A stretch of DNA of 64,000 nucleotides from positions 9,545,885 through 9,609,884 of the forward strand of contig VZSR01000028.1 in the NCBI GenBank assembly GCA_013398615.1. The letters run 5' to 3'. The translations under genes and the position numbers were made by a program. The stretch comes from Brachypodius melanocephalos. Its lineage: Eukaryota; Chordata; Aves; Passeriformes; Pycnonotidae. Below the pieces are notes generated by a model. It was not told where the DNA came from and ran no database searches. It saw nothing but the letters and a program-made list of their open reading frames with translations. Of the stretch, positions 37,829 to 50,700 are shown in pieces. The number at the start of each line of letters is the position of its first letter. The first letter of the stretch is position 1.

Positions 37829-40800
37829 TGGGGAGTGACTTTCATCCCGGGCAGAGGCATGCCACAGAACACAGGAGTCCTGGATGTTTCTTAGTTATGT
37901 ATACCTTGAGGATGGCTTTTTCTTGGATTTCCTTGAGCGGAGGCAGGATTTCTGGGTGCACATGCAGGGGTGTGAGGAGCAGCAAGTGCAGAGTCTTTGC
38001 CATTGGCTGTTTTGCCCAGGTGGTCTCAGGCGTGCTCCCGTCCTGCCCAGCCCTCAGCTTTTCCAGCAGCTCGTTCTCAGCCAGAATGCTTCCATTGGAG
38101 GAGGTAAAATTCTCTCACCTCAGAATGGTTTCCTACCTGAAGCAGCAAATTGTTGGTTTGCTATCAGCAAACTTTGTTTTTCTGCCAAACTCTGTTTGAA
38201 TCAGTGTGCTTGCAAGTGGAGGGGAAGTGTCCTCCTCCTGAAAAACCATTTTAACCCAGCCATTTTTCCTAAGAGCCAGATCTGCATGCTTGGGAATGTT
38301 TGGGAATCAGACTCTTGGTAAATTTATGGCCCATGATGAGGTGTTAGGGGCAATTTTTGAGAGCAGCTTCCAGTGCAAATGGGGCATGACAAGGCACATC
38401 AAAAATACGTGGACTTCCAGAAGCTGAACCTGTGGTGTTGATTTAAACATATTTTTGGAAATTTAACATAGTCTTTATTTGATAGAGTTGAAATCTTACC
38501 TAAAGTGAGTGAATAACTTTGTTTTATTCTCTATTTCAAGGACATGCTATTATAAGATAGCTGTTGTCTGTAATACCCCTCACTTTATTTTACATTTTCT
38601 CCCATATATCATAACCAGATATTTGGAACAGATCACTTGTTCCATTGACACAATTTCTTGTTCCCGCTGAACCAGAATGCCCAAATTTGAAGTGTTCATT
38701 TACAATTTCATTCCATGCTGCTGAAGTGTAATGAACACATGGATGCTTCAGTAGCAGACCCTGATGCCTTGCAAAACAATCATGAAAATTAACCAGCCCA
38801 AGCATAAAATGTACTCTTGCCCTTACCATGATCATATTGGTATTAATCAGAAGGAAAAGAAGCTATTAACTGAGTCACAAACACTATGATAGATGTTATT
38901 CATTTCCAGTGAGTGAGGTGCTTGAGTTTTCACAACAAAACTCTTTCATGCTCTCTCACAATGGTTGCAGCTGCCCAGCCCCTACCTGCCTGTGAAAGAC
39001 TTTTGGCATGCAGGGCTGGGCACAGTGGCTTGGTCCTCAGCAGGTCTGGGCCCCAGAACTGTCTCAGGATGTGCTGCTTTGCCCTGTGTTTTTGTGTGAA
39101 ATTTAGCACCAAGTTCTGTGCAAAGAAAACCTGTTAGGCTGTGGAACATTTCACACTGCATCTCTCTGTGGTCTCTCTGAACTGAATTTGCTTTGTTTTT
39201 ATGTTTTGGTGGCAGGAGCAGCTGCTGTCTGCTGCTATAGCAATGAAACATCCAAATCGTGTGCCTGAGAGAAAAGAGATCTGACTTGACAGATCAAGGC
39301 TCAAAGGTGGATTAGTGCAGCTTAATGAATGATCCTGTGTTAGCTGAGCAGCGTGTGCCCGTACCCAAAAGGTGAGTGAAAGGCGGGTCAGGAGAGCTCT
39401 CTGACATTAAGGTTTCACCCAGCTGAGTGTGTGCCTGGCAGTGCCTTCCCGGGGATCAGGAGGTGGCAGTGTTTCTGTGCCATGGCACTCTTCCTGCTGC
39501 TGCCTCTTCACTCTCCGCGCTGTCTGACAGGAGGGCGTTCTGACTGCACAGAAATACACTTTTTATAATCACCTCTAAGAATATTATGACAGGCGATTAA
39601 TAATCTGACAGCAAAGTGACTATTTTTAATGGCTTTAAATGAAGGCTTTAAAGCAATCCTTGCTGTAATCCCATTACTGCAGGAGACGTTTGGGTAGCTC
39701 AGTATGTGCTGCCTTCGCTCTGCCTCGGTGAGACCTGGGCTGGCATCAGCAACACAAAAGCCTCGGGGCAGAATGGACCTGCTGGGGCATGTAAATGTGA
39801 CAGCAACTTTGTTATAAAACATCTTAATTAGCCACAAAGGAGTGTCTGTTTGCAGAGAGGATATTATGGGTCTGAGGATAGGCACCTGGTTTTTAAAGGG
39901 GGACACTGAGGTGTGTGTGCCGTACTACAACACTGATTTTCCTGTCACACAACACAAAACTTCATCCAGACTGTGCTGAAAACTGAGTTTAAATAGTCTG
40001 CAAGGTGAACTTGGAGCGTTCCCAGCAATATTTGGGAGCTTTAAATGAGATTGAGGCTGACAAGTGCTTGTTGGTACATAGGCATCTTTGGTAAGACTTG
40101 GTCTGATCATAGGTACAGGCTTCCTCACTGCTGGATTTCACCTGCTTCCGTTTTCATTTGAGAATCTAAAACCTGTTACTAAAGCCCAGGGGAAAATGTG
40201 CCTTAGTCTTAGATAGAGCTTTTGAAAAATAATAAATAAAGTCACTCCTTGCCTTATAGAAAAAGCTGTTTAGCTTACAGCTAAAACTGTGACTTTAGCA
40301 AGATATTGAACAATACAATAAACTGTTTTTTCCTGTGATGCGTGCCAACACACAAGGTGTGTATTTGAAAGAGGATTATTAAAATATTTTGAATGATAAT
40401 TGGTAAATGTTACATTGTACATGGCTTAGCTCCAGAACGTGACAGAGACTGCAGTTGGCTATGATTCAGGTAAAGAACATGAATGATTCACAAGGTTGGT
40501 GGAAGTGGAGTAAGTAATTCTTTCATCTTGATAATTTTCTCCCCGAAGCAAAGTATCTCACATATGGTGACAGCTTTGTAAAATAGTGTGATGGCCAATA
40601 AGGATAGGGGAGCTCAGAAAAGACCTGCTAAAGCAGATTTGATTTGATATAAAGGATGGAGCTTATCTCTGTCCTTTTACAGGGGTTTTTTTTTTTGTTA
40701 TTTTCCCCTTTCTCTGTCTTCCTCTCTGTGTATGTAGAGAACTGTTAGGAATGAAAGGTAGCTGCCCCAGTTCATGAATATATCTGCTTTGATAATTCTG

Positions 40801-41663
40801 AGAGCTGTTTTATTCAGAAAGATCATGCAAAGACTTAGAAGAATGCAGTTATTCGTGTAATTTGAAAACCTTGGAAAAAATCCTGAGGGGCAATAGCCTG
40901 AGGAACAAATGCAGTTTACTTGTCTGGGAAAATATAGCCAGATGTAGCTTTTATGTAGCTTTCTGATGTGGCTTTATTATAAAATACCCATGTGACTTGT
41001 TTTCAGTTGGCTGTTCTCCAGACAGAAGAGCCCTGAAATGCGCTTAGCACGTTTCCAACTGCTGCTGTCCAGGACCTTCTCACTTGCTTTAACAGAGTCC
41101 ATAAAGAGTACCTTTGCCTGAGCTACTCCTATAATCTGGTAGGGGTGGGATGTAATCTGTGGAGGCATCCTTGCAGTTGCTTGGAGGAGGAGGAATCACT
41201 TCTGCTGCTGAGCACAGGTACAATTCATTGGTAGAAGCTGAATCTTGCCAAAGATAAAAAAGAAGGACAGTCCCTGTGCCAGACACAGCAGAAATGGTCA
41301 GAAGCTCCTGGTTTCTATGACCATGATGACCTCAAAATTGCTGCCAGACAGTACTCTTGACAGAATGATTTAACATAGAATTGACTTCAGTACCTGTTTC
41401 TACCTTCTTTTTCCTCTGCTTCTCTTTGTCATTTGGTTTTTGAGATATTTCTCCTTCTTCTTCCTTTACTTTTTTTCTTTTTTCCTTTCTTCTCCTATCT
41501 CCCTACTCTCCGGAGGCCTAATTGCAGGACATCAGCACAGTGCCTTGTGAACCTGTAGGCCCACAGTTTTGCATTCATTCAGCAAAATGTTGCTCATGTG
41601 ATTTATGAAGGTGGTCAGAAACTCGGGTTTTGTTTTGTACAGGGAAAGAAATAGAAGAGATGC
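37829..41663. other. Unique non-coding sequence
   Basis: No gene was recognised. Two overlapping plus-strand ORFs (37884-38321 and 37897-38199) follow the minisatellite but lack any known motif. About 39535-39860 resembles conserved non-coding DNA by texture. A minus-strand segment at 41112-41207 has splice-like edges and a proline-rich frame; it is listed as a finding only. Confidence 0.5.
41447..41511 (+). repeat. Pyrimidine-rich tract
   Basis: About 65 bases that are almost all C and T, with CTT-rich segments. Low-complexity sequence able in principle to adopt triplex structure. It lies inside the preceding unique region. Confidence 0.8.
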
Positions 41664-41705
41664 TGGCCTTAAAGGTTATCTTAGTCTATCCCTCTTATAG
41701 TCTGT
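41664..41705 (-). mobile_element. Very weak CR1-like fragment, reverse orientation
   Basis: GGCCTTAAAGGTTATCTTAG, followed by TCTATCCCTC, resembles the reverse complement of the CR1 block that reads 'GGACCTTAAAGGTCATCTAGTCCA'. Only about 40 bases match and the flanks do not extend it. Confidence 0.25.
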
Positions 41706-44700
41706 AGCAATAGAACTTTGTGAATTGGGATGAAAGCCGACTTTACTGGAGAGAAAACAACGTTGCTCAGCAAATCCACTTGCAAGAAAGCTCAAAAGCA
41801 ATTACACTAGGTAAACAAGAAAGGATGTGGTAGATCTTGTCCCTTTTTCTACCTGAGTGCTAAATACAAAGCTGATGGGATTATTTGATTTCACATTCAC
41901 AAATCCTGCTGTGTGTTATCTTTGCCAAATGACTTTTACGTAATCTTTAGTGTGCATAAATACATGTTAACAGAAAAAAAAATGCAATGAGAGCAGAAGG
42001 CATAAAAATCAAAGTATTACCATGTGAACATTGTGTTATCAGGTTCCTCATTTGTTGTATTTTGTTTTGTTGGGATTTTTTTTCCTGTGAAATGTGAGCC
42101 CATTGGCTTGGATACTGCAGGAACTCATTATGTTTTTTCCCCAGAGTGCAAATTCCTAAAATATCTAATATAGTATAGAAGCTGAACACGTTTATTGTTT
42201 TAAGGAATGATGAAAGCTTTGTGTGCTTGATTTTCACTGGAACTAGCTGCATTTGTTTTCCTGGTTTCTATTAGATACCAATAAATCAGAGCAAAATGGA
42301 GGGATTCCCTCTTTTGCAGATTCACCTGTTTCTGGTACCTGTTTGTCATTCAGAGTTTTCTCATCATAGACCATAAAGCTCCCTGCCCCTCCCCTGCTTT
42401 AGAGGACATGGTGAAAACTTCAGCTTGCCACCTTGTCTTCAGTGGGTTTCTGAGCAATCAGCAGTAGGGAAGAAATTGTAAAGAGCTATGTAACAACCAT
42501 AATGATTCTTCATTTCACTGCAGCTGCCATCCAGGGGGGCTGTTGTCCCTAAATTCACAGCCCAGATGGTGCTGTGGCTTCTGTCCTGAAGTTTTGAGCC
42601 TCTTAAACGCTCCTCATAGCTATTTCTGAAGGAAGTAAATTACATCCTTTGTAATCAAATGTACAAGAGGAAATCAACTAGATCATTTCTCCTTTCTGCG
42701 TTTCAGGGAAAGCAAAGTACTCCAAGAATTTTAAAAAGAATCAGAAGCACTGATTTCATGCTGTCTGGTGCCTTGTCTCTTGAACCAGCCTATGCCACTC
42801 TGTGTGCCCAGCTTGTGCCTGTGACCTGCACTGTAACACAGTGGACATGAAACCACTTCAAAATCTATTGTTCAAATACCAGCCTGGCCTCATCTTCCTT
42901 GTCTGAGGAGCCAGGGGTGTACCTAGGGAACAAGAGCATCTACTTTCATGTGAAATTAGGGAATGGTGCCTTAGATTATGTCCTCCATTTCTGTTTGTTA
43001 AATATATTGAAGTTTAAAGGCTTGCAAAACTCCCTCTCATCCAGATTTGAGTGCACATTCATTGCTCATTACCCTCTGGCATGCTGCTTGCTGTACAGTG
43101 GTGCTATCAGCAATATCCAGTGTAATAAGCATTCCAAGATAGCAGCTCTGGAATCAGGCCACACAAGTCCAATTTTATACCCTGGAAATGGTGAGGAGGA
43201 AAATGGCACATGCATGAAACAATGTCACCTTAAGGCTGGGGAAATTTTCTAAGGATGCCATGATGGCCATTCTGCTGTAGGAACGGATGGGGGCTGCAGG
43301 TCTGTCTTCTACCCTTGTAGCCAGGAAAAACACAAGTATCTCAGTGCAGGAATGGCATCTCCATGTGCAGCATTCTTACTGTTCATAACTGTGCTGTGTG
43401 ATTGCATTTCCATTCAGTCTTGCCTGACATTTAGACTTTTTGCAATAGGAAATTCCATAAGATGCCCACGTGCTGTGTGAAGTGGCATCTTTCATTTATT
43501 TGACACTGGCATGCTGGTAATTTCATTGCTCAAACTCCTGTTCTCATATTATGAATCAGTAGAAAAAGGAGACAGGGATCATTTTCATATTATGCCTTCC
43601 ACAATCATAAATAGTTTAATAAAATTGCTTCTAACCATACTGTAAAATGAGAATACAGATTTAATAGTGTACTATGAAAGAAAAAAAAAGCTGTGTCTTT
43701 TTGTTTTTAATCCTTTAGGATGGTTACAGAAAAGGAGAAAGGATTGGAGATGCAGCGTTTAACTTAATTGTAGTTGAATGAAGTTAGAGAGAACACTGTA
43801 GGTAAAATAGCTATTCAGTCAAAATGTTATTTTATCAAAGCTGGAGGATTTTGCAGAGGCATATTTATTTCTAGGATCTTCTTGCTGGGGACTCTTGGGT
43901 CTGCGGCAGCAGGCAGTGTTTTACACACTGACCTCTGCTGCAAAGAACTTGTGTTAAAGACCTCTTTCTTCAGATGAAGGGAAAGCAAGAAAAGGAAAAA
44001 ATGCCTTATAATTTGCAGTCCTTGGGACTTTGCACACGGCAGACCTTCATATATGTTCTTGTATAAAAATGTGCAAATGTATCTCTTCTTCATTTGGCAG
44101 GAAGGCAAATTTTGGCATCTTGGCTTTTACCTTGAAATAAAAATGGTTGCTTTCTGCTTAGAGTGTTTCATCTTGTCTGACCTTGCTGGGGAAGTCTAGG
44201 GAGCACTGGGGAATATCTGCAGCACATTCCTGGTACCTGGCTGGGGATGTTCAGCCAGCCAATTGTTAGCAAAGATTTGTATTGGTACTTGTTTTAAAGT
44301 ATCACCTAGGGGACCAGTCACAGCTTGGATTCAGTGGTGCTATGACTGCCACATAGAAGGGTTTCCCTTTTCTGAGGAATCAGAGTTGTAAAGTAGGTGA
44401 GGTAGAAAGTGTGTGGGAGGAGTGAAATGCTCTTGTGGGTTTATAGAGGGGAAAAAGAGACATGAACTGATCTCCTTGATCTTTATGGGAGCCTGTAGTA
44501 GAATTAGAGCTGCAGGTCTAGGATTGCCCAAAGTTCAGGGGAGTCCTTCAGCCTCTCCTCAAGCCTGGGGAGCTCCTCTGCCTCCCTCTGTCCCAGGGCC
44601 AGCCAGGAGGTGCCTTGCAGTGAGCCAAGGCAGATGATGGGTATAGCAGATACTCCTTGTGTGTTCAATAATGTGTTTGCTTATGCCAAGTGAGGTGACT

Positions 44701-47700
44701 GATGCTGGCTCCCCGAAAGCTCCTAATAAAATACATCATCTGGGTAGCAACTGTGCTCTTTGTGCCTCACAAACCCTTCCAAGCATCAAGGCCTTGTTTC
44801 ACTGGGTGCTGTGCAAATGAAAAGCTGTCTTACCACTCCTCCAGCTTAGGATGTTTTCTGAGCACCTTTTTCCTCAGGAGAGGACAAGACAGTGTGTGCA
44901 GTGATCCAAAACAATGAAATTTAAAAGTCTTAGCTCACCATCTCATGCAGCAACTCCTGTAGTATTTTGTAGACCAGGCGTTGGAGATGAATGCAGAAGG
45001 ATGGTATTAGTATGTTAGTAAACTATGAATATAATGCAAATAACAGTTCATATAATAAGTGATTGAGTAATGCAATAGAAGGTAAAGACCCAGTGATGAA
45101 TCCCCAGCCTTTTATAACCCCCACATAATGGTATCCTTAGGTTCTTCCACCAAGAAACATCTAGCTCTCATCCCCGTTCCTCTCTCACATTCCTTGGTGT
45201 GGAATCCTGCTCCTCTGAAGTTAGTGAGACCAAGATTTCACCTCTGGTACTTTCAGGGTGACTGAGATCTGCACTGGTGTCTGTGCAGAGACCTGAAGGA
45301 ACTGAGACCTGGGAGAAAAGTCTGCAGCCTGCTTCCCTTCCTTCCTTTCTATAGGGCATAAGAGAAACTGCTCCTTCTTAAAATACCAACTCTTCAGATT
45401 CATTGGTGCTTTGCTTAACATGAAATAGTCTCGATTTAAGGGACATTGAAGCAGCTGGAGTCAGGTGATTTTTAGACCTTTCTGAATTGTTTCCTAAATG
45501 TAATGTAAGTTGCAGTGAAAAATTTACAGCAGTATGAGAACAGGCATTTCAAAATGTCAGGTTGTGTCTGTAAATTGCCATGTCTGGTAATAAACCCTCC
45601 TGTCAAGTAACTGGCAATCTCAACCTACTGGTGAATCTAATTTTGCTGTGTGCTTTCTCCTGAGTGAATCACAGAGACAGAAAAACCAGTGATTCTCCCT
45701 TATGCTCTTAACATTTTCTTGAAATTCAGGTGAAAGCGAACACGAGCTGTGAAGTTAAATGAAACCAGTTGAATGCAACCCAAGAAGATAAATTTTTTAA
45801 GCTGCATTGTTAAATCAGGAATCCTTTAAACTGGGATTTGTTCTTCAAATCTTGTCCTTAACATGGTTATATGCATAAGAAAAAGTAACCTAAAGAAATC
45901 TTCCTTTAAATATTTGGTTCACCATATGTAGTGTATTATCCTTATTGAACATTTTGAGCAGACATGTGGTGTGATGTCTGATGGGCTTTAATTCTTCTAG
46001 CTCAGCCATCTGATCTGAAGAAGGAAGCAAAATTATAGCCATAAAGCTGTACCCTCTGATTCACCTTCCTGTTCTATTTATGATTTTTGCAACCAGGATG
46101 CATAAACCCCATAGTCAGCATTCAGATGGGTGGGTATATAGTTAGCTCATTTCTCTACACATGTCCTCAGAACAGAATAGTAAATCTGGTTATTTCTGAA
46201 AACACTATTCTGCAATGTTGTAATTATAATTCTTTCAGCACGTTTGTATTTAAATGTGGTAGATGAGAGGAATGACACCATGTTCTTGGAGTGCTATCTC
46301 TGAAGGTCAATAGATATCAGTTGTATAAAAACACTGAAAAAATACGAGGGGTGTAAAGACTCTGATTGGCACTTATCCAAAATGCTTTGCCCATTGTCTG
46401 TTATTGCTTATTCTTCCTCTTACCAGCACACACAGAAAGTTGTAGCAAGGAGAATTTACAATGGGGTGTGTTTTTAATAAATATTGGAGTCTTCCAAAGT
46501 GCTTGACTTTAAAAAAGTGTGTGTCTGCCTCTCTGCTTTAATGGCTGCTGAAACATATCCAACTAAATTGCAGAAAGGATACACTTTGACCCTGAAATTC
46601 TGTCAGCATCCTGAAATATGTTCGATGTACAACTTGCCCAGTAAGGTGGGCGTTTGTTTGGTAGCTTAATTCTTGGGGTATTTTAATTTTTTTTTAAACT
46701 GAATTTATTTTCATGCATGTTCAAGCTCAGTCTAGAATAGTTTTGGCATCTCTTCCCTGCAAGAAAAACCAGTGCAGAACCTGTCCTAAGCTGGGACTCC
46801 CAATAGCTGTGCTTTGGGTAAGAGCACCTAGAGAGGGTCAGCAGCATGCTGTGGTGGCCTGGTGTGCCTGGTGACTTTTACAGTGTGAGTTAATTACATG
46901 GTGGGGAATTGTTCACTCTGTGATATGCAAGGCTCCATGTTCATATGAAAATTTTGGTTTCAGCACATTCAGTCCTGGAGACTTTTTAAAAAAAAATTGC
47001 GTGACACTTGGAGAATAATTAATTTTAGCCTCCAAATACCCGTAGTTATGGGTGGTGATGGTTTCAAGGGGTCTTCACGTTTCCATCAGTATTTCCACAG
47101 TAAAATCTTGCTCTGTGGTTGTATCTCTGTATAAGCAAGGAGAAAATATTGGGGTTTTTCCCCCTTTGCAGCTTATTTGACAAAGAATCTCAATGTTTAA
47201 CTGTTCTTTAGTTACACCGGTCTTCCCCACCCCAGCTGAGGCAGATGTTGAAGTGCTGTGAATGTCTCTTGTGCAGTGGAATGAGGGGGCCTGAGCACAG
47301 GCAGAGTAAGGATGGTGCAGATACCTGATCTCAGGTCTCCAAGCAACAAGCTGGGTGTCAACCCCGGTTGGGTGACTACCAAAAATGATATTACTTTGGG
47401 CAGAAGAAACATCAAGAATGTGGCAAACACAGAAAACAGGGGCTGGGGAATTTAACCAGACAGTATCTTGTATAATTGCTAATTACAGTACATCTATGGC
47501 CTAATAAAGATCCAGATTGAACAGAACTGGGAGATGTGCCAGCTTGGTGCCATGCCAGAAATCAGCCTGGCATTTTAAACCCCATCCTGGTCAATCCTGT
47601 CCAAGTGACAAAGCACTTCTACAAATGTTTACCAAATGCTTTGCTGCTGTGGGATGTTACATGTCCCTGTCTTTGGTACATCCCTGTCTCCTCTCCTGTG

Positions 47701-50700
47701 GGTAGTGCTTCACCTGCTGTGGTGTGTAGCACGATAGCTTCAGCACTGCTGTGTTGCAAAAGGGTGAATCTGATTTCCTCAGGAGTGTTATAAAAGCAAA
47801 AAGAAGATGTTCCTGAAGCTCAATCATTGCAAAAATGTATTTGGGTTGTTTATCAAGTATTCTTTTATATCTGCTTCCCCCATCTCCTTTCAACTGTTAC
47901 TTGTCCCAGGCCACCCTTGTTGTTAGAATTTACAAAAGAAAATAGATTTTTTTTCCCTCTTCATGATAAAGCCTGATGATCCAAGTCACCTGAGGAATGC
48001 CTATAAAATCACATAAGCTCCAGACATCTGAAGTTGTTCGGGTTTTACTGAGAATGCAAATACTCTTGTGAAGCTGTTTTAGATGTTCTAAGAAGAGATA
48101 ATTTGATTAGCTGAGAAATGGTGGCACAGCTGATGTATGTTTGTAATGGGCCATAGTGCCATTTCCTATAGCAAATCTAATGGGCAAGCGACACAGGAGA
48201 GGGATCTTTCAGGAAGCTCCTCTAGTAAAGCTGCTAGTCCCCCAACTAATAATGTCTCTTGTTCATTAGCCTAACGGAATACTCTTTGTTAGGAAGTCAC
48301 AGGACTACTGGGAAAATAAAAACTGGGAAATGGTCATTGCACCAGAAATGACCAGGGGGAGTATCCTAACTCAGAGGGTGCATCAGGCAGTGCCTCTCCT
48401 TAGAGCCACAGAGATGTCCCTGTCAGACACACCACTAGCTGGGGTGTGCAGACTGATCCTGAATGCATGTTGACAGAGCTGCTAGAGATTCAGGCTGGTG
48501 TGGATGCACGATAAAACAGATAATTTCCTTAAGCTGTTTTTATCAGTAAAGAATGAAATAGCTTTTCCTCTTTTGAGTGACTCCACTTTAATCCAGCTAA
48601 GAAACAATGCCAGGCTTTATTGGTGTAAAGGGACTTGCTTTGCTCTCTGCATGAATTGTTCCTGTGCTACAAATCAATAAGAACCTGCAATATTTATGTG
48701 GCATCCCAAAATCCTCTATACAAAAGCTCACTCTGACAACAAATATATGAAAATTCCCTCCACTTGTCCATTAGAGCCTTCAGCTGGGAAATGTCAGCAA
48801 AAGACAGCTCAGCATGACCTGCAATTTTTCTTGAATGGATGAGACATTGGTGATTCAAACTATTGATGCCCTCAGAAAGGTGCAGTTAAAGAGCATTTTT
48901 ATTTATTTTACAGCATCAACCTCTGTGCCCGCAAACGAAATCATCATTTACAAATGACTTTAACACAGAAACAACCAGCTCCTGCAGCAATTTTCACCTC
49001 TAAGAGCTGGAGAAGGTCTGTGTTACTCTGCACTGGAGTAGCTCTAGGAAAGAAAATGGGAGGCTTCATTTGGGTTTTATAGGTACAAAGCTGGATTTAC
49101 TAAATCACCGCCATGTGCTCTTGTAAGATTCTTGTTTTATCATCTTCTATGTCTAATACTTTATTCCTTCTTAATTGTGTAAATTAATATCAATTGGTGC
49201 CAATACTACTTTTTATTGAGACATTTCCAGAAAAGAAGGGGGTGGCAGAAACCCCTTAATTCTGTGCTCAATTTAGCCCATTAGTTCTAATATGGTAAAG
49301 TAGTTTTACTCACAGATCAGAATCAGCAAGCAGCAGCACGTGAAATATGGCTATTGTAGAAGAGAGGCACAATATTCCTGATTGTGCTTTTTACATATAG
49401 TGTGGCATCTCAATTAAACACAATGGAGTTTTTTCAAAAGCTGCTGAACAGACTATTTTTAGATGAAGAATCTGGCACAACCCACTAATGAGAAGTTTAT
49501 TCTTTGCTGCTGCTAGCCACAGCCTCTTTCTTTCCCCCCTTAACTTTGTTTAAAAGCCAAATAAGTAAATATTGCTGGGCTCTTGCCTTTTTAATCTGAA
49601 GATCAAATCATTCCCACGAGGAGCTTCTGTCTCTTCTTGTACAGCTGTTCTCCTTCATAATCAAGGGCCAGCATTTTAAAGTGGCTGATAAATATTAAGT
49701 GCTTTAAATTCCGGGTGCTTGGTTTGACATGTTCAAAAGGGCTGATTTTCAGAAAGTCCCCTGACACCCACTATTAAAATCTCGGGCTTTGCTATCTGCC
49801 TGCACAGAATTCCTGCCCAAACACCACTACTTTGTAGTGTCTTTTTAAAGTAAGATTCTTTAACAGGAAGAGTGGTGTCTTGTGGAAACAGTCCCATTGG
49901 TTTGAATTTGCCTTTGGGCCTCCAAAGTGATGTGGGAGCTCAAATGCATCTCCTCTGGATCTGCCTCCTTGTTAACAGCCAGGTGCAAAATGAGGGGAAG
50001 GGTGACCCAGGGCCCAGGCTGAAGGCAGTGGGGTTGGTGGCAGCACAGAGACAGCCAGGGATCCTGAATGATCCTGCAGAAATCAGGGAGACTTGATCTC
50101 AGTTAAACATGGCTTTTGCTCTCTTATTTAGGTCTGTTTGTGCTCTTCTCAAGCAAATGAATCACATGAACTTGCATATGTGTTTGTTTACTCCTCTGCT
50201 GCTGTTCTGCTGCCACCCCAGAAGCTGGAGGAAGTAAATTACAAACTGCCACTCAGCAAGAGGTGGTCTCAAACAAAACTCCTTTCTGAAAGCAGAGCAT
50301 GTCCATGCCAGTCACTGTCTTCTTTGCCATCAGCTGCTGAGGCATGTGGCAGTGACTTCAGTGGAAGAAATTTGCTTTCAGCCAGCTGACATTCTTCTTC
50401 CTGGGCACCTCTCTTTGCAATGCTGAAGACATCCCTGCCAACAAGATCTTCACCTGTACTTCCATGAAAGTTAGCTGAGCTGTGATTTATGCCAGCTGGA
50501 CATCTGACCTTTGTAGTCCAACTTGCTGAATTCCCTGGCAGCACCTCAATCCCGAGGGGGCATTCTGCAACTGCAGAAGATGAAGGACACTGTTTGTGGT
50601 CAGTCATAAAGAGTTCAGACCTTTACAGTGAAAAGTCCAGGCTCTCTCCTGGTGTCCTGCCATGCCAGTCTAAGTTGGATGGCTCTTAAAAAAAGGGTTC

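Noticed and set aside
37884..38321. 145-codon plus-strand ORF after the minisatellite
   Set aside because: It overlaps a second open frame of 100 codons with equal plausibility, and neither has a known motif.
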